The position numbers and the translations under genes were made by a program. From Parietaria judaica (Eukaryota > Streptophyta > Magnoliopsida > Rosales > Urticaceae), in assembly GCA_954871525.1 (NCBI GenBank), contig OX940867.1, forward strand, positions 12,687,343-12,751,342: a stretch of 64,000 nt of DNA, read 5' to 3'. Under the pieces are notes generated by a model, which made no database searches, was not told the origin of the DNA, and worked only from the letters and a program-made list of their open reading frames with translations. Positions 45,823-57,240 of the stretch are shown one piece after another (position 1 is the stretch's first letter; the number at the start of each line of letters is the position of its first letter).

Positions 45823-45830
45823 TACGTGTC
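45823..45830 (-). promoter_or_regulatory. ABRE-like element (TACGTGTC / GACACGTA)
   Basis: An ACGT-core abscisic acid response motif, ACGTGTC, lies about 130 bp upstream of the ATG of the three-exon gene. One ABRE fits seed or stress control of a LEA-type gene but does not prove it. AT-rich TATA-like tracts lie at 45,751-45,780. Confidence 0.45.
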
Positions 45831-45952
45831 TTGTTTCGGGAACGCCAAGCTTTTGCGTTGTCTTCCTCGTGTGGCTGGAGAACAAAGGCCACCGAGTTGT
45901 TATGTATTCATATATATAATATGTTTCTCTGGGGAATGAAAATATTAGATCT

Positions 45953-46075
45953 AGTCCCCAAAATGCCTGACCCGGACCCGGAACCACAAAAAAATTAAAA
46001 AAACCCGGATCCGGACATATCCGGGTCCAGAAAAACACGGATCCGGATCCGGATCCGGATAGGTCCGGTTCCGGG
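45953..46075. repeat. CCGGATCC-rich subterminal repeat cluster
   Basis: Short palindromic and tandem motifs: gacccggacccgga, cccggatccgga and three ggatcc units in a row near 46,036-46,058. This resembles the CCGG-rich subterminal repeats of plant RICESLEEPER-type hAT elements and probably marks the 5' end of the hAT element that follows. The exact terminal inverted repeat was not resolved. Confidence 0.55.
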
Positions 46076-46295
46076 ATATTAAAAAAAAAAAACAAATCTC
46101 AGCCGTTGGATCAACGAGATCAACGGCTGAGATGATGGAGCCATTGGGTGCGTCAGGGGCTGCGGCAAAAGTACCTGACACGCGTCAGAAAATTGAGATG
46201 TTATGGTTCAACAGTAATATTTGCCTTGAAGTCCCCAAATATATCCGTTGGGGCATTTAAACACCACTTTACTCGAATTCCTACACATTTTCCCA

Positions 46296-46303
46296 TATAA
46301 ATA
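46296..46303 (+). promoter_or_regulatory. TATA box of the hAT transposase gene
   Basis: tataaata lies in catataaataccccact about 277 bp upstream of the transposase ATG, followed by a CT-rich leader such as cctctcactctcttc. This arrangement is typical of plant RICESLEEPER-like hAT genes. Confidence 0.55.
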
Positions 46304-46572
46304 CCCCACTTCAACCTCATTTTTTTCACACCTCTCACTCTCTTCATCTCCAACTCTCTCAAACTCTCTCAAGCTCTGAAAGTTCCGAAATTAGCCTAGT
46401 TTAGCTACTTTTATAATTATATAAATACTCTCAATTTTTAGTTTAATATATTGTTTAGGTATTTTAGTTGTTATTAGTTTATTTAGTTTTTAATTAGTGT
46501 TATTATTATTAGTTTTAAGTTAGTGTTATTTAGTTTAATTTATCGCTATTATTAGTTTAATTTATCGTTAAT

Positions 46573-49500
46573 ATGTCTAGTGGCAACAACCATTCTCGAG
46601 GACGTCCCGATGTCCTAGGAAAAGGACGGGCTACTATTCCGTCGCCGCGGTCGATTACTAGCGGGACGGTTTTTAGTCAACATAATTATAATGTCGGAGT
46701 TATGAATCAACATAATGTTTCCGGTTCTTCTAGCCTACCATTACCGGCTCATCCTCAATATGGTGTCGGTGGCATCGGTATGAACAAACAATTATTATTT
46801 TCTCAAGGTCATGGTACTTTTACTAACGTACTTAATCATCAAGGTACAAATATTTCGGATTGGTCAAGCCTTAGCAACGAACAACATACCAAGCACAAAT
46901 CCAACATCACGAGTCACAACACCAAGCCCGACAACATCAACAACAATATGTTCCCCCCGACACCGAGGTCAGTCGAGTTTAATTTAAGTAGTTTCATTCT
47001 TTTATTATATTTTTAATTGTTACTTAGTTAGATAATAAATTAAATATTAATTTTTGTGATAAATGATCATATTAGTTTAATAAATAATCATATTAGTTTA
47101 ATAAATTGTTACTTTTAAGTTTTAATTTGTTAGTTACTTAATTATTTAAATAATCATATTAGTTTAATCATGTTAGTTTAATAAATTGTTACTTTTAATT
47201 TATTAGTAACTTAATTAATTAAATAAACATGTTAGTTTAATAAATTGTTACTTTTATATTTTTAATTTTTTAGTCACTTAATTAATCAAATAATCATAAT
47301 AATTTAATCATATTAGTTATTTAGTTTAAATAATGATATTAGTTTAATTAAACTTTAAATAGTTACTTAAATATAAAAAAAGTTTAAAAAGGTAATTTGT
47401 ATGTATGGTGATAATTATAAAGTTCTTATTGGATTATGGTGTCTTAGAAAGATTGGTTTTGAAATGAGGTTTGCTTTGCAATCTCCTCCAAGCTAGCCTG
47501 GGAACCTCGGGGAGTTCTGTCTAGAAAAATTTGGGCCTAAAGTGAGATCATAGCATCCTTTCCAGTTGATCTGGCCTTGGAACCTCGGGGAGTTCCGTCT
47601 AAAAGAGCTTGATAATTATTTCCACACAAAAAAAAAATACCATTTTTAATTTTGTTGACTTTTTTAATTAACTATATGAAATTTAATTAAATTAATATGA
47701 TTAATATTAATATTTAACCCTTGTAGTATTCCATTGTTTTTTTTTAGGAAACGAGGTCGAGAAACCAATCCAACGACCCCGATGGCGGCGATGATGATGA
47801 TGAGGACGATGCGGAGGACCCGAACTACGACCAAGGCGAGGAGGAGGAGGAAGGCGATGTCGATGAAGTTGTACCATCACCACTACGTGGACCACGCTTA
47901 CGCGACAAACTAATTTAGGGTCCACCCGGTCGCCCCCCCATCCGCCGCCTAGGAATCGAAAGAAATTAACAGCGCCGGTTTGGAAGAATGACTTCCGGGC
48001 CGAGTATAGATACAACTACAACACCGGCTTGGAAGATAGGTTCAGAATTTGCCTCCACTGCAACAAGGAATTTCCGGCCCATCCGAAGAACCACGGCAAC
48101 AGCTGCCTAGAAAAACATGCCGAAGGATACAAAAAGAAAAAGAATGCGGAGAAGGTAAGTCGCCTATCCGATGAAATATATAGAATGGTCGTGGCTTAGT
48201 GGACTATACGTGATGGTTTGCCTATATCGGCGCCCGAGGGAGAAGGTTTTAACGAAATGATGATGCTCGTGGCGCCGATAAACTATAGGGAAATCTCATA
48301 TTATATTAACCACGAGACCATAATATAATTTTATAACCTGCAAAGGGCCGCTTTACACGAAATGTTCCAACAATCTTCTTACAAATTTTCTTTAATGTCG
48401 GATTGTTGGCAATGCCATGGTAATGATGATTATATCACGGTCGTAGCTCATTTTATTAACGATAATTGGCATATGGAAAAGCGCATTATAGGTTTTAAGC
48501 CGATGAAGGTTAGGCACACATTAGTGAACCTAGCCGAGACTATATTAGAAGTTTGTCGGATTGGAACCTCGGTGATAGAGTTGTTTCTGTTACGTTGGAT
48601 AACGCTAGTGCGCACGCCGGTGCCATAGAAATAATGAAGGAAAGTTTGACCAATCTTAAGGAGGGTTATTTTCTTCAAAGGTGTGCATGTCATATTATTA
48701 ACTTAATTGTTCAATCGGGTATGAGTATTATTGCCGGAAGTATCGCCAAAATAAGGAACACTATTTTGTATATACGATCATCTACTATGTGTACAGTTTC
48801 TTGGGAAGATTATTGCAGGGCTCATGGTTACCCGACCACAACGTTTCAACTGGATATGTCGATCCGCTGGAACTCGACTTACATGATGTTGGATGTTGTC
48901 ATACTATACAAGGAGCTTCTTACAAACTGGATCAACAGCCCGGAGCACGACGACCGCGAAAACCTCACTCCAGACGATTGGATATCCGCTATCCAATTCC
49001 AGGCTTTTCTTCACCTTTTTAATCAAATTACTATTGATTTATCTCACGTTTACTCACCCACGTCTCAGAGAGCTTTGCCCGTTATTTTCGATATTCTATG
49101 TCATTTTGAAAATGCAAAAAGAAATGTTTTACTTACCCATGTACTAACACCTATGATTGCAAAGTTCGAGAATTATTGGTGTTCTGAAAAGCTCCCGTTT
49201 TTATATTGCGCCGCGGTTATCGTAGATCTGACACTTAAGCTTTCCAAACTGCAGGATGTCTTACAAGCGATGCAAGATATGACGGGGGAGCCCAACATGA
49301 CGAACAATTACTTCGATGCGGATCAAAAGATGAAGGAGCTTTACCGAGAGTAGGAGCAAAAATTTATCGAGGCGGAAGATCAGATGGATTAAACGAATCC
49401 GCAACAACAACAAACTCAAGTAATTTTTTTTAACTTAATTTATTAATTTACTCTAAATTTTAATTTATTAACACTCTAAATGTTTTTTTTTAATATAGGG

Positions 49501-49998
49501 CGGACGTGCGGTCGGTGGTTCACCATACATGTACAATCACCGGTTATTCTACAACCTTACGTCCCTTGGCCAAGGCGGCGGCGTTACGACTTCTTCACTG
49601 GGTTCACAAGGAAGCGGAAGTTTGGGATCTCGTGTTCTGGGTCGACGTTGCCGCCACAACAACGTCGACGAGTACGCCCGGTTTTGCAACCTTCCTCTAA
49701 CACCGTGCCCGGAAGACGGCCTCGACATCCTTAATGGTGGCACGCAAATTGATCTGAGTATCTGGTTTTATCCTTGTTGGCTCGGGACATTCTCACAATC
49801 CCGGTCTCAACGGTATCATCGGAAGTGGCGTTCTTATTGGCCGGAAGGATGTTAGAGCCTCGTCCCAAGTCAACGGCGTAAAAAATGGTCGAGATCCTTA
49901 TGCTTTCGAGAGAATGGATTATGGCCAACAAGCGACAACAAGAAAACGATATGGTAGACAAAGAAATGGCGAATTACTTTGCAAATATTCAAATGTAA
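46573..49998 (+). pseudogene. BED zinc-finger hAT transposase (RICESLEEPER-like), broken
   Basis: Cut-and-paste transposase. Exon 1 runs from ATG 46,573 to a donor near 46,968 (ag/gtcagt). The intron is AT-rich, to about 47,748. The next part is acidic (GGDDDDEDDAEDPNYDQGEEEEE) and stopped by TAG near 47,919. A BED-type finger follows in another frame at about 47,951-48,153 (APVWKNDF; CLHCNKEF; CLEKH). In the same frame come WTIRDGLPISAPEGEGF and MSDCWQCHGNDDYI, with in-frame stops near 48,196 and 48,325. A one-base shift near 48,555 leads to 48,553-49,353, with VTLDNASAH (catalytic Asp), CACHIINLIVQ and RWNSTYMML. The hATC region (49,660-49,998) is split over two frames: VDEYARFCNLPL, then ILTIPVSTVSSEVAF and WIMANKRQQENDM. 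At least three frameshifts and four stops make it nonfunctional. Confidence 0.87.
46969..47748 (+). other. AT-rich intron of the hAT transposase gene
   Basis: Between donor gtcagtcg and acceptor ttttttttag. Contains diverged repeats of a unit like tcatattagtttaataaattgttacttttaa (about 47,065-47,290), and two copies of ggaacctcggggagttc (near 47,500 and 47,577). Confidence 0.6.
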
Positions 49999-50258
49999 TT
50001 CATTTTTAATTGTTCGTTTTCTCGTTGTACTACACCTTTGAAACTTTATTTGCCTTTGGACCTTTGGTTGTAGAAGCTGTACGTTTTCGCATCTGAATCC
50101 GACCTCTTGAGTTTTTTTTTTGTTAAATAAAAAACACATTTTTATTTTTTGTTGTATACTTTTATTTATTTCATATTTGTTTATAAATATTCAAACACAC
50201 AAATAATTTAAGAATTTAAACATTTATTTATTTTTAAACCGAACTTAGGTAATAATTT

Positions 50259-50653
50259 AAGTGTTACTGCAACTGCTTTACCAGTTGAAAAGTATGCTTT
50301 AAACAACATTTCATATTTGAAGGAATTGTTATATAACAAATTTGATATTGTCCAACAATTTGATTTTCAATAGATATTGGAATGAGTGGTTGTGGGAGAA
50401 AATAAGTGTTACTGCAACTGCTTTACCAGTTGAAAAGTATGCTTTAAACAACATTTCAGATTTGAAGGAATTGTTATATAACAAATTTGATATTGTCCGA
50501 CAATTTGATTTGAATGTAACTTATTACCCAGTTGATCACAGTACTCAGCCAATAGACATTGCTGATGAACCTGACTTCGAATCATATATTCGGACACCAG
50601 ATAGACCGTCAAGGTTGAAACAGTTGTACATCGAGCTAGTGAAAAATTTCTGA
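50259..50653 (+). pseudogene. MuDR-like transposase N-terminal fragment, partly duplicated
   Basis: The stretch DLKELLYNKFDIVRQFDLNV, followed by TYYPVDHSTQPIDIADEPDF and a segment ending near PSRLKQLYIELVKNF, resembles the N-terminal PB1-like region that precedes the DNA-binding domain of plant MuDR transposases. The readable frame is 50,342-50,653 and ends in TGA. The catalytic core and zinc knuckle are missing. The first 113 bp (50,261 on) are repeated from 50,406. Assignment rests on the look of the motif only; another PB1-like protein is possible. Confidence 0.45.
50261..50520 (+). repeat. 145-bp tandem duplication inside the MuDR-like fragment
   Basis: gtgttactgcaactgcttta starts at 50,261 and again at 50,406. 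About 113 bp match with few differences (catattt/cagattt, tccaac/tccgac). The remaining 30 bp of the unit (tagatattggaatgagtggt...) lie between the copies. Confidence 0.85.
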
Positions 50654-52176
50654 AGTAGACACCAGATGCCGCTATTTGACATTGTGTATAGCGTAGCGGT
50701 AATATGTATCGTGATAATAATAATTATAGCGGTATCGTATAATGTTAAGGTATTTGAATTTCAGGTTTGAGTCCTTTTCATTTTCTTGATGCCTTCGTTC
50801 TTGGTGAGCGCCAATTGTGGAGAAAAGTGGATAAACGATGTAGCTCACATGTGGGACGAGGTGCTTCGTATCGTCGACGGTTTGATGTCTCATGCTTTTT
50901 TTTTAATGGAAACTGAACCTTTCATTAACTGAATGTATAACGGATAATTAATTATTATATCATTACCTAGAATTACGCTTGTTACCGAGCGACTGACCTT
51001 CCATTTTAAAATTATGCGCATGCGTTACCAGTGAATCGCAACCCGTACCTTCATTGGAATGGGGCGTTGGGGCGCGGACCCCAGATTTTTGGTAAATCGC
51101 ATCCCGTACCTTTGTTGGAATGGGGCGAAGACCTTAGATTTCAGTACCCCGAAACCTCCAGAGATTCGGGATTTTGTGGGTGCTTCTCCGCGGATGGCGA
51201 AACATATGGCGACAGGGGCGTTGTTGCCTATGCATGAATTCTTCATTAGGTTCTACGCATACAGTTTGTTGTTGGATTCCATAACAACTTTTAGTTTTGA
51301 TGTTTTTGTATGAGGTGTCTGTATTTTGACTTTTTGATATTATTTTATAAACTGCTTATTTATCTTACAATTTTTGTCATTAATACTTTATATAATCTCT
51401 ATACCGCCATATATGCTCATCATTTTACTGCAAAACCGCTATAGCTTTTTTTCATTTATACCACCATATATGCTCGTCATTAATTTTAATAATTAATTAA
51501 AGAGATATAATTTAATTATATATTTATTATACAATTTTTGTCATTAACATTGTATTTAATCTTGTCATCTATACCTCCATACCACTGCGTAATCTTATCA
51601 TTTATACGGCATGCCGCTACGTAATATTTTCATTTATCCCGCCATACATGTTCGTATTTTATATGTATACCGCTATATTTAATTTACATTGGATATTAAT
51701 AGCGGTAGCACAACGGCTATATCTTTTTACTAGCGGTGATAATATCTGAAAATGAATCTAGTTATAAAATTTAGGGAATATAGAGATTCATATTGAGCAT
51801 AATGTTTTTAATTTATACAATTTTATATATTATTTACCGTGTATAATATTTTATTCTATACCACAATACCGATAAACCTACTCCTACTCTTATATGAAGC
51901 AATAGGATAATTCTGGTGATGATATCTGAAAATTAATTTAGTTACTAGCGGTGATAACATTTATAATATCGTCAAACGTAATAAAGCATAGTTACAACAT
52001 ACTCGTCCAAAATAGTAAAAAAATATAGTCAAAATATTATAGAGGATAAAAAATATAGTTCTAACTTCTAAGTAGTAAGTATTCTAACGTTGAAGATTTC
52101 CGCCGCGTATCGGTACCGGGCTTCAGCTACAAAACGGTCAAACATGGTGAAAGTGGACCTGCCCATCATGTCTAGT
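50654..52176. other. Noncoding AT-rich MULE interior with recurring ATAGCGGTA motif
   Basis: No gene recognised. The motif agcggta or its complement taccgct recurs (for example 50,694, 50,729, 51,401, 51,455, 51,706, 51,733). An imperfect direct repeat of about 60 bp lies at 51,032-51,130 (accttcattggaatggggcg / acctttgttggaatggggcg). The same AGCGGTA motif returns at 56,657-56,790, which suggests both parts belong to one element. Confidence 0.5.
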
Positions 52177-53350
52177 TCAATGAACTTCACCTCCAGACGC
52201 ACTGTCTGACTCACTTACAGGCCCACCGCCACCTCCTAAGTCACTCTCCGGTTCCGATTGTCTTGAATTCTCAATCTCCACTTGCATCTCCACTACTACC
52301 ATTTGATGGTCACTCTCCTCTTCAAACTTCGGTGGGGGTGGAGCTGGTTGTTGCGGGCTCCTCGGTCGCTGGACGATCCGTGAACCACGTTCCAATGATT
52401 CCACGAGCATGTGGTAAGGTAGGGAACGACCGAGATCGAACAGTAAGATGGATATTACATAAGGCAACGTGGCCTCCACCGCCGTGGGACGAAGCAAACT
52501 CAATTGTGCCTGCAATTAAGAGAGTAATGTTATAAAAATGTAATTGATATAATTATATTTATAATAGAGCAACTAACTAACCCTCGGGTTCCTTCCACGT
52601 AAAAGAGCGTTGCGAATACTCTGGCTGTAAAGATGAATATCCTCAACTGGCCGGGTTGTCCACTTGCACATACGAGGTATAGCCTCTGGCTCTCAAAGGT
52701 CCGCTGAAACCCATGCCACGTCCGGAAAACACTCGTACACCAAAATCTGCATGAATTTAACATGTTAGATTGATATGTAAGACGGCAATGGTAAATATAT
52801 AACTAAAAACTTATACATATACCAGTAGTGGGTGGATGAACCCCCGAAAGTTCATTCTCGGTGGCGCCGCCTGATTCTTCTATCTTTCCTGCTCGTTTTC
52901 AGGGATGTTAATGTTAGGGGTCTGATTCCAAAGAATCCCCTCTGATTGATTAACGATCACCCTATGGGTGTGTAGGGTAACCTTGAAAAATATTTCGTAG
53001 GAATTAGAGTCTCATACCAATTATTCCAATTACCTTATCCGACTCATAGGATTCGAAAAACAATCATCCCAATCGTTGATATTCAATTTTCGAATTCATA
53101 TACATATTCACAAGAATTAATTGAGCCTTTGAGTATTAATAAATAATTATTCAATCCATAAATAAATTGTGTACCTTTTTCTCACAAATCCGTTGCGCGA
53201 TTCTGATCTTGATTCCGATCTCCGTTCTTCACGTTCTTGAGCTCCTGTGAATTCCGTTGACTGAATCTTGAAGATAGCTCCCACGAGTCTTCCGATGTAT
53301 ACTCCGGATCTTCACCGCTGGGATATGTGGGCTCCCACTGAATAGAACCC

Positions 53351-54249
53351 CAGGGCCGGCCCTATGGCTGGGCGGGTTGGGCGACCGCCCAAGGCCCCCA
53401 ATATTTAAAGGCCCCGAATATTTATGGGTCCTATATATTATATAGCTTCAGCATAACAAATAAATTAAAAAAAGGCCTCTGTATTGGTGTTAATAAGTGA
53501 TCAACTTGAAAAGCCCAATATGCAATAGCCCATTGCTTTTTATTGTTGAAATTGAAATAAAAATTAATGTTATTTTCTTCTTTATCAAGAAAGTGGCCAT
53601 TCAAATTCCTACTCTTCTTCTCTCTTCGAATCTGACTTTCTCCTCCCCTCTCTCTCTCTCTTTCTTTCTTAATTTCTTCATATTCTCATTCTCACATACT
53701 CTACGTATGAATTATATGATAGAAATGAGTGTGAATTTGGGCTAATTTCAATTGATTCTCTCTTGTCAATCTCCAACTTCTAAGACAAGGTAAAATAAAT
53801 TTTTTTTATAGTTGATTTTTAAATATTATTGTGAAAAATTTATTTATGTGTTTATTTATGTGTTGATGTAATAGGTTCTCCGTCAAGAGAGGAAACGTCA
53901 ACTAATTTTTATTTTTTTTTCACTTTGGGATTCGATAAAACACACTTTGCTTCAAGATTCATCGTTCAAGAACAAGGTTATATCTTTCCTTCATATACTT
54001 TATTATGTGATAAAAAAAATTGTGTTGTTGTCTTGTTTGAAGAATGTCTAGAAGAAAATATTTATCGGGTCATGAAGAAGAACATGGTCAATAGAAATCA
54101 AGAAAAGAACATGTTTTAGTGGGAAAATGATAGATATTCGTATTTAAACATATTATGTTATATCAAATATACTATTGTTAAAAAATTAAAAAAAAAATAC
54201 CTCGTTTAACTTTTCTCCCAAGGCCCCCGAAAACGTTGGACTGGCACTG
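53351..54249. mobile_element. Nonautonomous hAT element with perfect 8-bp target duplication
   Basis: The ends cagggccggccctatgg and, inverted, cagtgccagtccaacg are hAT-type termini. They are flanked by tagaaccc at 53,343-53,350 and 54,250-54,257, a perfect 8-bp hAT duplication. The subtermini share the aaggccccc motif in opposite orientation. Inside are AT-rich sequence and short ORFs without transposase motifs (53,497-53,745; 53,925-54,119). It lies in the solo LTR and is therefore younger than it. Confidence 0.88.
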
Positions 54250-54315
54250 TAGAACCCTAAACCCTAAATCGAATTTTCTCTGAATAATGGCTCAGAGAAA
54301 AATCGCAGAAACCCT

Positions 54316-54348
54316 AGAGAGAGAGAGTGTGTGTGTGTGTGTGTGTGT
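54316..54348. repeat. GA/GT microsatellite in the solo LTR
   Basis: A run of about six GA units passes directly into about ten GT units, in the transcribed leader region of the LTR. Confidence 0.85.
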
Positions 54349-54372
54349 TATGATTTTGGTTTTAGGTATTCC

Positions 54373-54382
54373 CTATTTATAG
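54373..54382 (-). promoter_or_regulatory. TATA box inside the solo LTR
   Basis: ctataaatag on the minus strand, followed downstream by a CA/CT microsatellite and a leader, is the likely LTR promoter core. Confidence 0.55.
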
Positions 54383-56562
54383 GGAATGGCCTAACCGCTT
54401 TGAGAAAATCTCTCAACCAATTTTGAGAGATTCACTCAACCACTCGGAGATATTCACTCTAAGACTTGATTTAAATCAAATAAAGAATATATCCAAATCA
54501 AATCTTTTTCAGAATATTAAATCTTTATATTTTCAAAGATTTAATATTAAAATTCGCATATATATATATATATATTTCGAATTTAATATTTAATTTCTCT
54601 CTTTTAAATATTTCATGTATAAATACCAATATTTAATTTCTCTATTTTTCTATTTAAATAACAGTATCATATTCAGCCATAAGCTGAAAACCGTTATTAT
54701 CATAAATCTCAAACCGTCTGTTAGAATGACACGATTCAAAAAAAAAATTATACTAGAAATTAACTTCCTACAACCCTAGAGTTGTCCAAGGAACAAATTC
54801 ATAATCTTTTTACAGTTTTTGTTTTGACTAAAATTTTGGTACTTTTCCCACTTTTAGGGTGATCATGATTTTCATATAACCAAGTTACAAATCATATCTG
54901 ACCGATTCTATTCTATGTTATAAAACATAATAAATTTGCGGTTTCGAACGTATGGAGCTACAAAGGGGACAAATGAAAACACATACTTAAGCTTCAGTGA
55001 AAGTGAAGAGCTTTCACCAACTTCGGTTACATTCCAACTCTTTAGTACGCGTTAAATATATATTCCTGACTCAGGAGTCCATTGATACAGTCAGACTATC
55101 AGAATCCAAGTTTTTGTATTATTATGATTCTCGTCTTAACAGGGTTGATCTCCGTATACTCGTTAGACGAAACTACCGTTGTTACATGATTATTGCAAAA
55201 TTACTCACCTAACGGTTTATGAAGTCATTAGGCTCCGAATGAGTACTTCTTTGCTTCCCACAAATCACAACAAGGAAATCATAAAGTTATTATCCATATT
55301 TGTAGTCATGCATTTTTCTACGGCCAACCTTCCGATCCCAAAATAAAAGTGTTGGGGATACTTGATTGTAAACTGAAATGATTAAATCAAAGATCGTTTA
55401 AGTTAAACCGTATAAACCCATACTACCTCAGGACATCAACTGATTCTATCTGACCATTGTTTCGACTTATTTACTAGCTATCATTGACGGATTGATGCGT
55501 TCATAGTAAGTCCCGTCCGTCCAATATGAAGACACTCCATACTTAACTTAATTTCAACGGTGCGGACCAGCATCATGATCCGGTAATAGACCATCACCCG
55601 ATTGTGGTTGAGTTCATCAATAGTTTTCACCGATTATCATATCCCATTAATAATCTGAACTATGGACACATTTTAATTATTAAATTTTGTATATTAAACC
55701 TCCTCACTTAGACCCAATGTGATAACAAAATACACAATTGCAAAAGATACCAACTATGGAATCAAAACTTTCATTATATTCATAAGAAAAACTGAAACAA
55801 GATTGTCATTGATAAGTCATAAACCTAATCTTTAACAAAGTCAATGTCATGATCTATACAAGTGGCATTTGCATCTGAATTATAGGGCATACTAATCAAG
55901 TACGTCCAACAGTTAAATCGCAGTGAATGATGTGCTTTAGATCGGAGCGGACGTAGCGATTGCATGAATGACAGTCGACCCCAAGGATATCTTACGAAGG
56001 AGTCAAGGTCCTCCACCCTCGACAAGAAAATATCAAGGACTTCCGTTTGACCATAAGAACTCTGGGGTAATATCACTCCGAAGACGAAGCACAGGCAAGC
56101 CAACCTTCTCTTATCATCACTGCTCACGGTTGGATCAAGACGACTGTTCTCAAAGCATTCCTCCAGCATTCTGACTGTCACCCAACCCACTGCATTTGGC
56201 CACTTCACTCAACGGAACACGTTGGGGGCTTTAGGCAGGCCAAGTACAACCATTTTCCTCGCAATTCAGCCCAGTGATGATGGCAAACTGCTTCATACCA
56301 TATCGTAGGGGAACATTGTTGACCAACATCCACATCTCGAAGGGAACTTGCTGCTTACTGATTCTCGATAACAATGTCCAAAAACAGTTAAGCAAAGAAC
56401 TAATAGTGAGTTGGGACATCCAATAGAGGCCCAAACTGTGTCCTCCGGTACCACGCAAGTTCCTCCTCCGTCAGTTTTATTTTGATGAGATTCGTATCCT
56501 CCTAAAGTTTGCTTCGTTAGAGATGACATCACATTCGTATCTCTCGAACGTCCGGAGGACAT

Positions 56563-57240
56563 TACTTAGCTATTTCGGACAAGAAACAAATCAAAACTAG
56601 ATTAGTTTCTAAAATACTTAGTGGTAATGCAGTTTATAGGGAGGAACAACAAACTGATAGCGGTAATAGACAACAGAGTGTAAACAGGTAACTATCGGCA
56701 TTGATAATAAAACATAGCGGTAATGAATATATAGAGAGCAACGGCCAACAACTAGCGGTAATAGACAACAGAGTGTAAATAGATAGCGGCATTGGTGAAA
56801 TAAGTAAAGAACCAACCCTACACTTGTTCTTCTTCGTAAACCACAAATTATAGTATATTGCATGTAAAATAAGTACACTCTAACATCATTACGAGTCAAT
56901 ACAGTTCGCAAAGCATAGGTTTCTCAAAGAATAAACATTTACCTCCATTTATGTGGCTTTGGGAAGGATAAAGACGATGATCGGAGAAACTCGTCGCTGA
57001 AAGGATCGTCCTTCGCCGGGAAAGCAAAGACAAGAAAGCCTCGTTGATCGAAGTCGTTCTCGAACCAAAATGAACAGAACAAAAGAACGAGGAGTACAAT
57101 CGAGAAGAGAAAAACGTTCGGAGTCGGAAGAGAGGACCTTGGGAATAGAAAGCGTCGAAGTGAAGTAATCCCGGAGAAGAAGCGAGCAGATGTTTGAAAA
57201 AAAAAATCCTAAAAGAAAATATAATAAATAAACCGCTCAA
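56563..57240 (-). other. 5' region of the DUF1985 element
   Basis: Upstream of the DUF1985 coding blocks. Holds a diverged repeat with tagcggtaatagacaacagagtgtaaa at about 56,656 and 56,754. An open minus frame over 56,896-57,240 is Ser/Phe-rich without recognisable domains, and I do not call it a gene. Confidence 0.4.

Larger units (their letters stand above)
45953..50258 (+). mobile_element. Autonomous-type hAT element, decayed (ends approximate)
   Basis: Includes the subterminal CCGG cluster, a promoter with TATA box, a CT-rich leader (about 46,320-46,380), an intron-containing BED-finger transposase gene and an AT-rich 3' tail. The left end lies about 250 bp upstream of the ATG of the LEA-like gene, so the insertion borders that promoter. 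No matching right terminus is visible before the MuDR-like segment at 50,259. The 3' end may have been lost. Confidence 0.6.
54258..55824. other. LTR body without genes
   Basis: U3 part of the solo LTR in minus orientation. Contains an AT microsatellite near 54,558-54,576. I see no credible gene; short ORFs here lack motifs. Confidence 0.5.
52912..55911 (-). mobile_element. Solo LTR of a retrotransposon (minus orientation) with nested hAT
   Basis: The segment starts tgttaggggtctg and ends cgtccaaca, with perfect 5-bp duplications. Removing the nested 899-bp hAT element and its 8-bp duplication leaves about 2.09 kb. No gag, pol or second LTR is present, so this is a solo LTR left by recombination between two LTRs. 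Read on the minus strand it carries ctataaatag (54,373-54,382) and a leader with ctctctctagggtttctgcg, a layout seen in long Copia-type LTRs. Family assignment is inferred; insertion and termini are directly seen. Confidence 0.8.
52907..55916. repeat. 5-bp target duplication gttaa around the solo LTR
   Basis: gttaa at 52,907-52,911 and 55,912-55,916 directly flanks a segment that begins TG and ends CA, as expected of LTR-retrotransposon integration. Confidence 0.85.
52177..56562 (-). pseudogene. DUF1985 protein gene of a Kaonashi-type MULE, split by a solo LTR
   Basis: Minus-strand gene whose product carries DUF1985, a domain found in plant Mutator-like elements that also carry Ulp1-like proteases. 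From the right: FGPLLDVPTHY (near 56,450), EMWMLVNNVPLRYGMKQFAI (56,231-56,458), then after a frameshift WPNAVGWVTVRMLEECFE and VRYPWGRLSFMQSLR (55,912-56,208). The 3-kb insertion 52,912-55,911 interrupts here. Coding resumes at 52,911 with APPRMNFRGFIHPLL, a 76-bp GT-AG intron (52,747-52,822), VYECFPDVAWVS and CKWTTRPVEDIHLYSQSIRN (52,582-52,746), a 72-bp intron (52,510-52,581), and a final acidic and Pro-rich exon (52,177-52,509; RPRSPQQPAPPPP). Stops occur in two exons. No Ulp1 protease domain is seen in the window. Confidence 0.78.

Noticed and set aside
45736..46181. Overlapping minus-strand ORFs with PDPDPDP and SGSGSG runs, and a plus-strand ORF at 45,813-45,998
   Set aside because: Low-complexity translations of the CCGGATCC repeat cluster and promoter DNA; no domain and no conserved start.
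47707..48015. 102-codon minus-strand His/Arg-rich ORF
   Set aside because: Antisense of the acidic GAT/GAG-rich part of the hAT transposase; composition is a by-product.
49480..49855. Several overlapping ORFs near the hAT 3' end
   Set aside because: Wrong-frame pieces of the hATC region; only the frames with hATC motifs were kept in the pseudogene.
51025..51313. ORFs on both strands in the MULE interior
   Set aside because: They follow an imperfect internal repeat and show no recognisable domain.
53497..54119. Two ORFs (82 and 64 codons) inside the 899-bp hAT element
   Set aside because: No transposase motif, hydrophobic low-complexity translation; treated as noncoding filler of a nonautonomous element.
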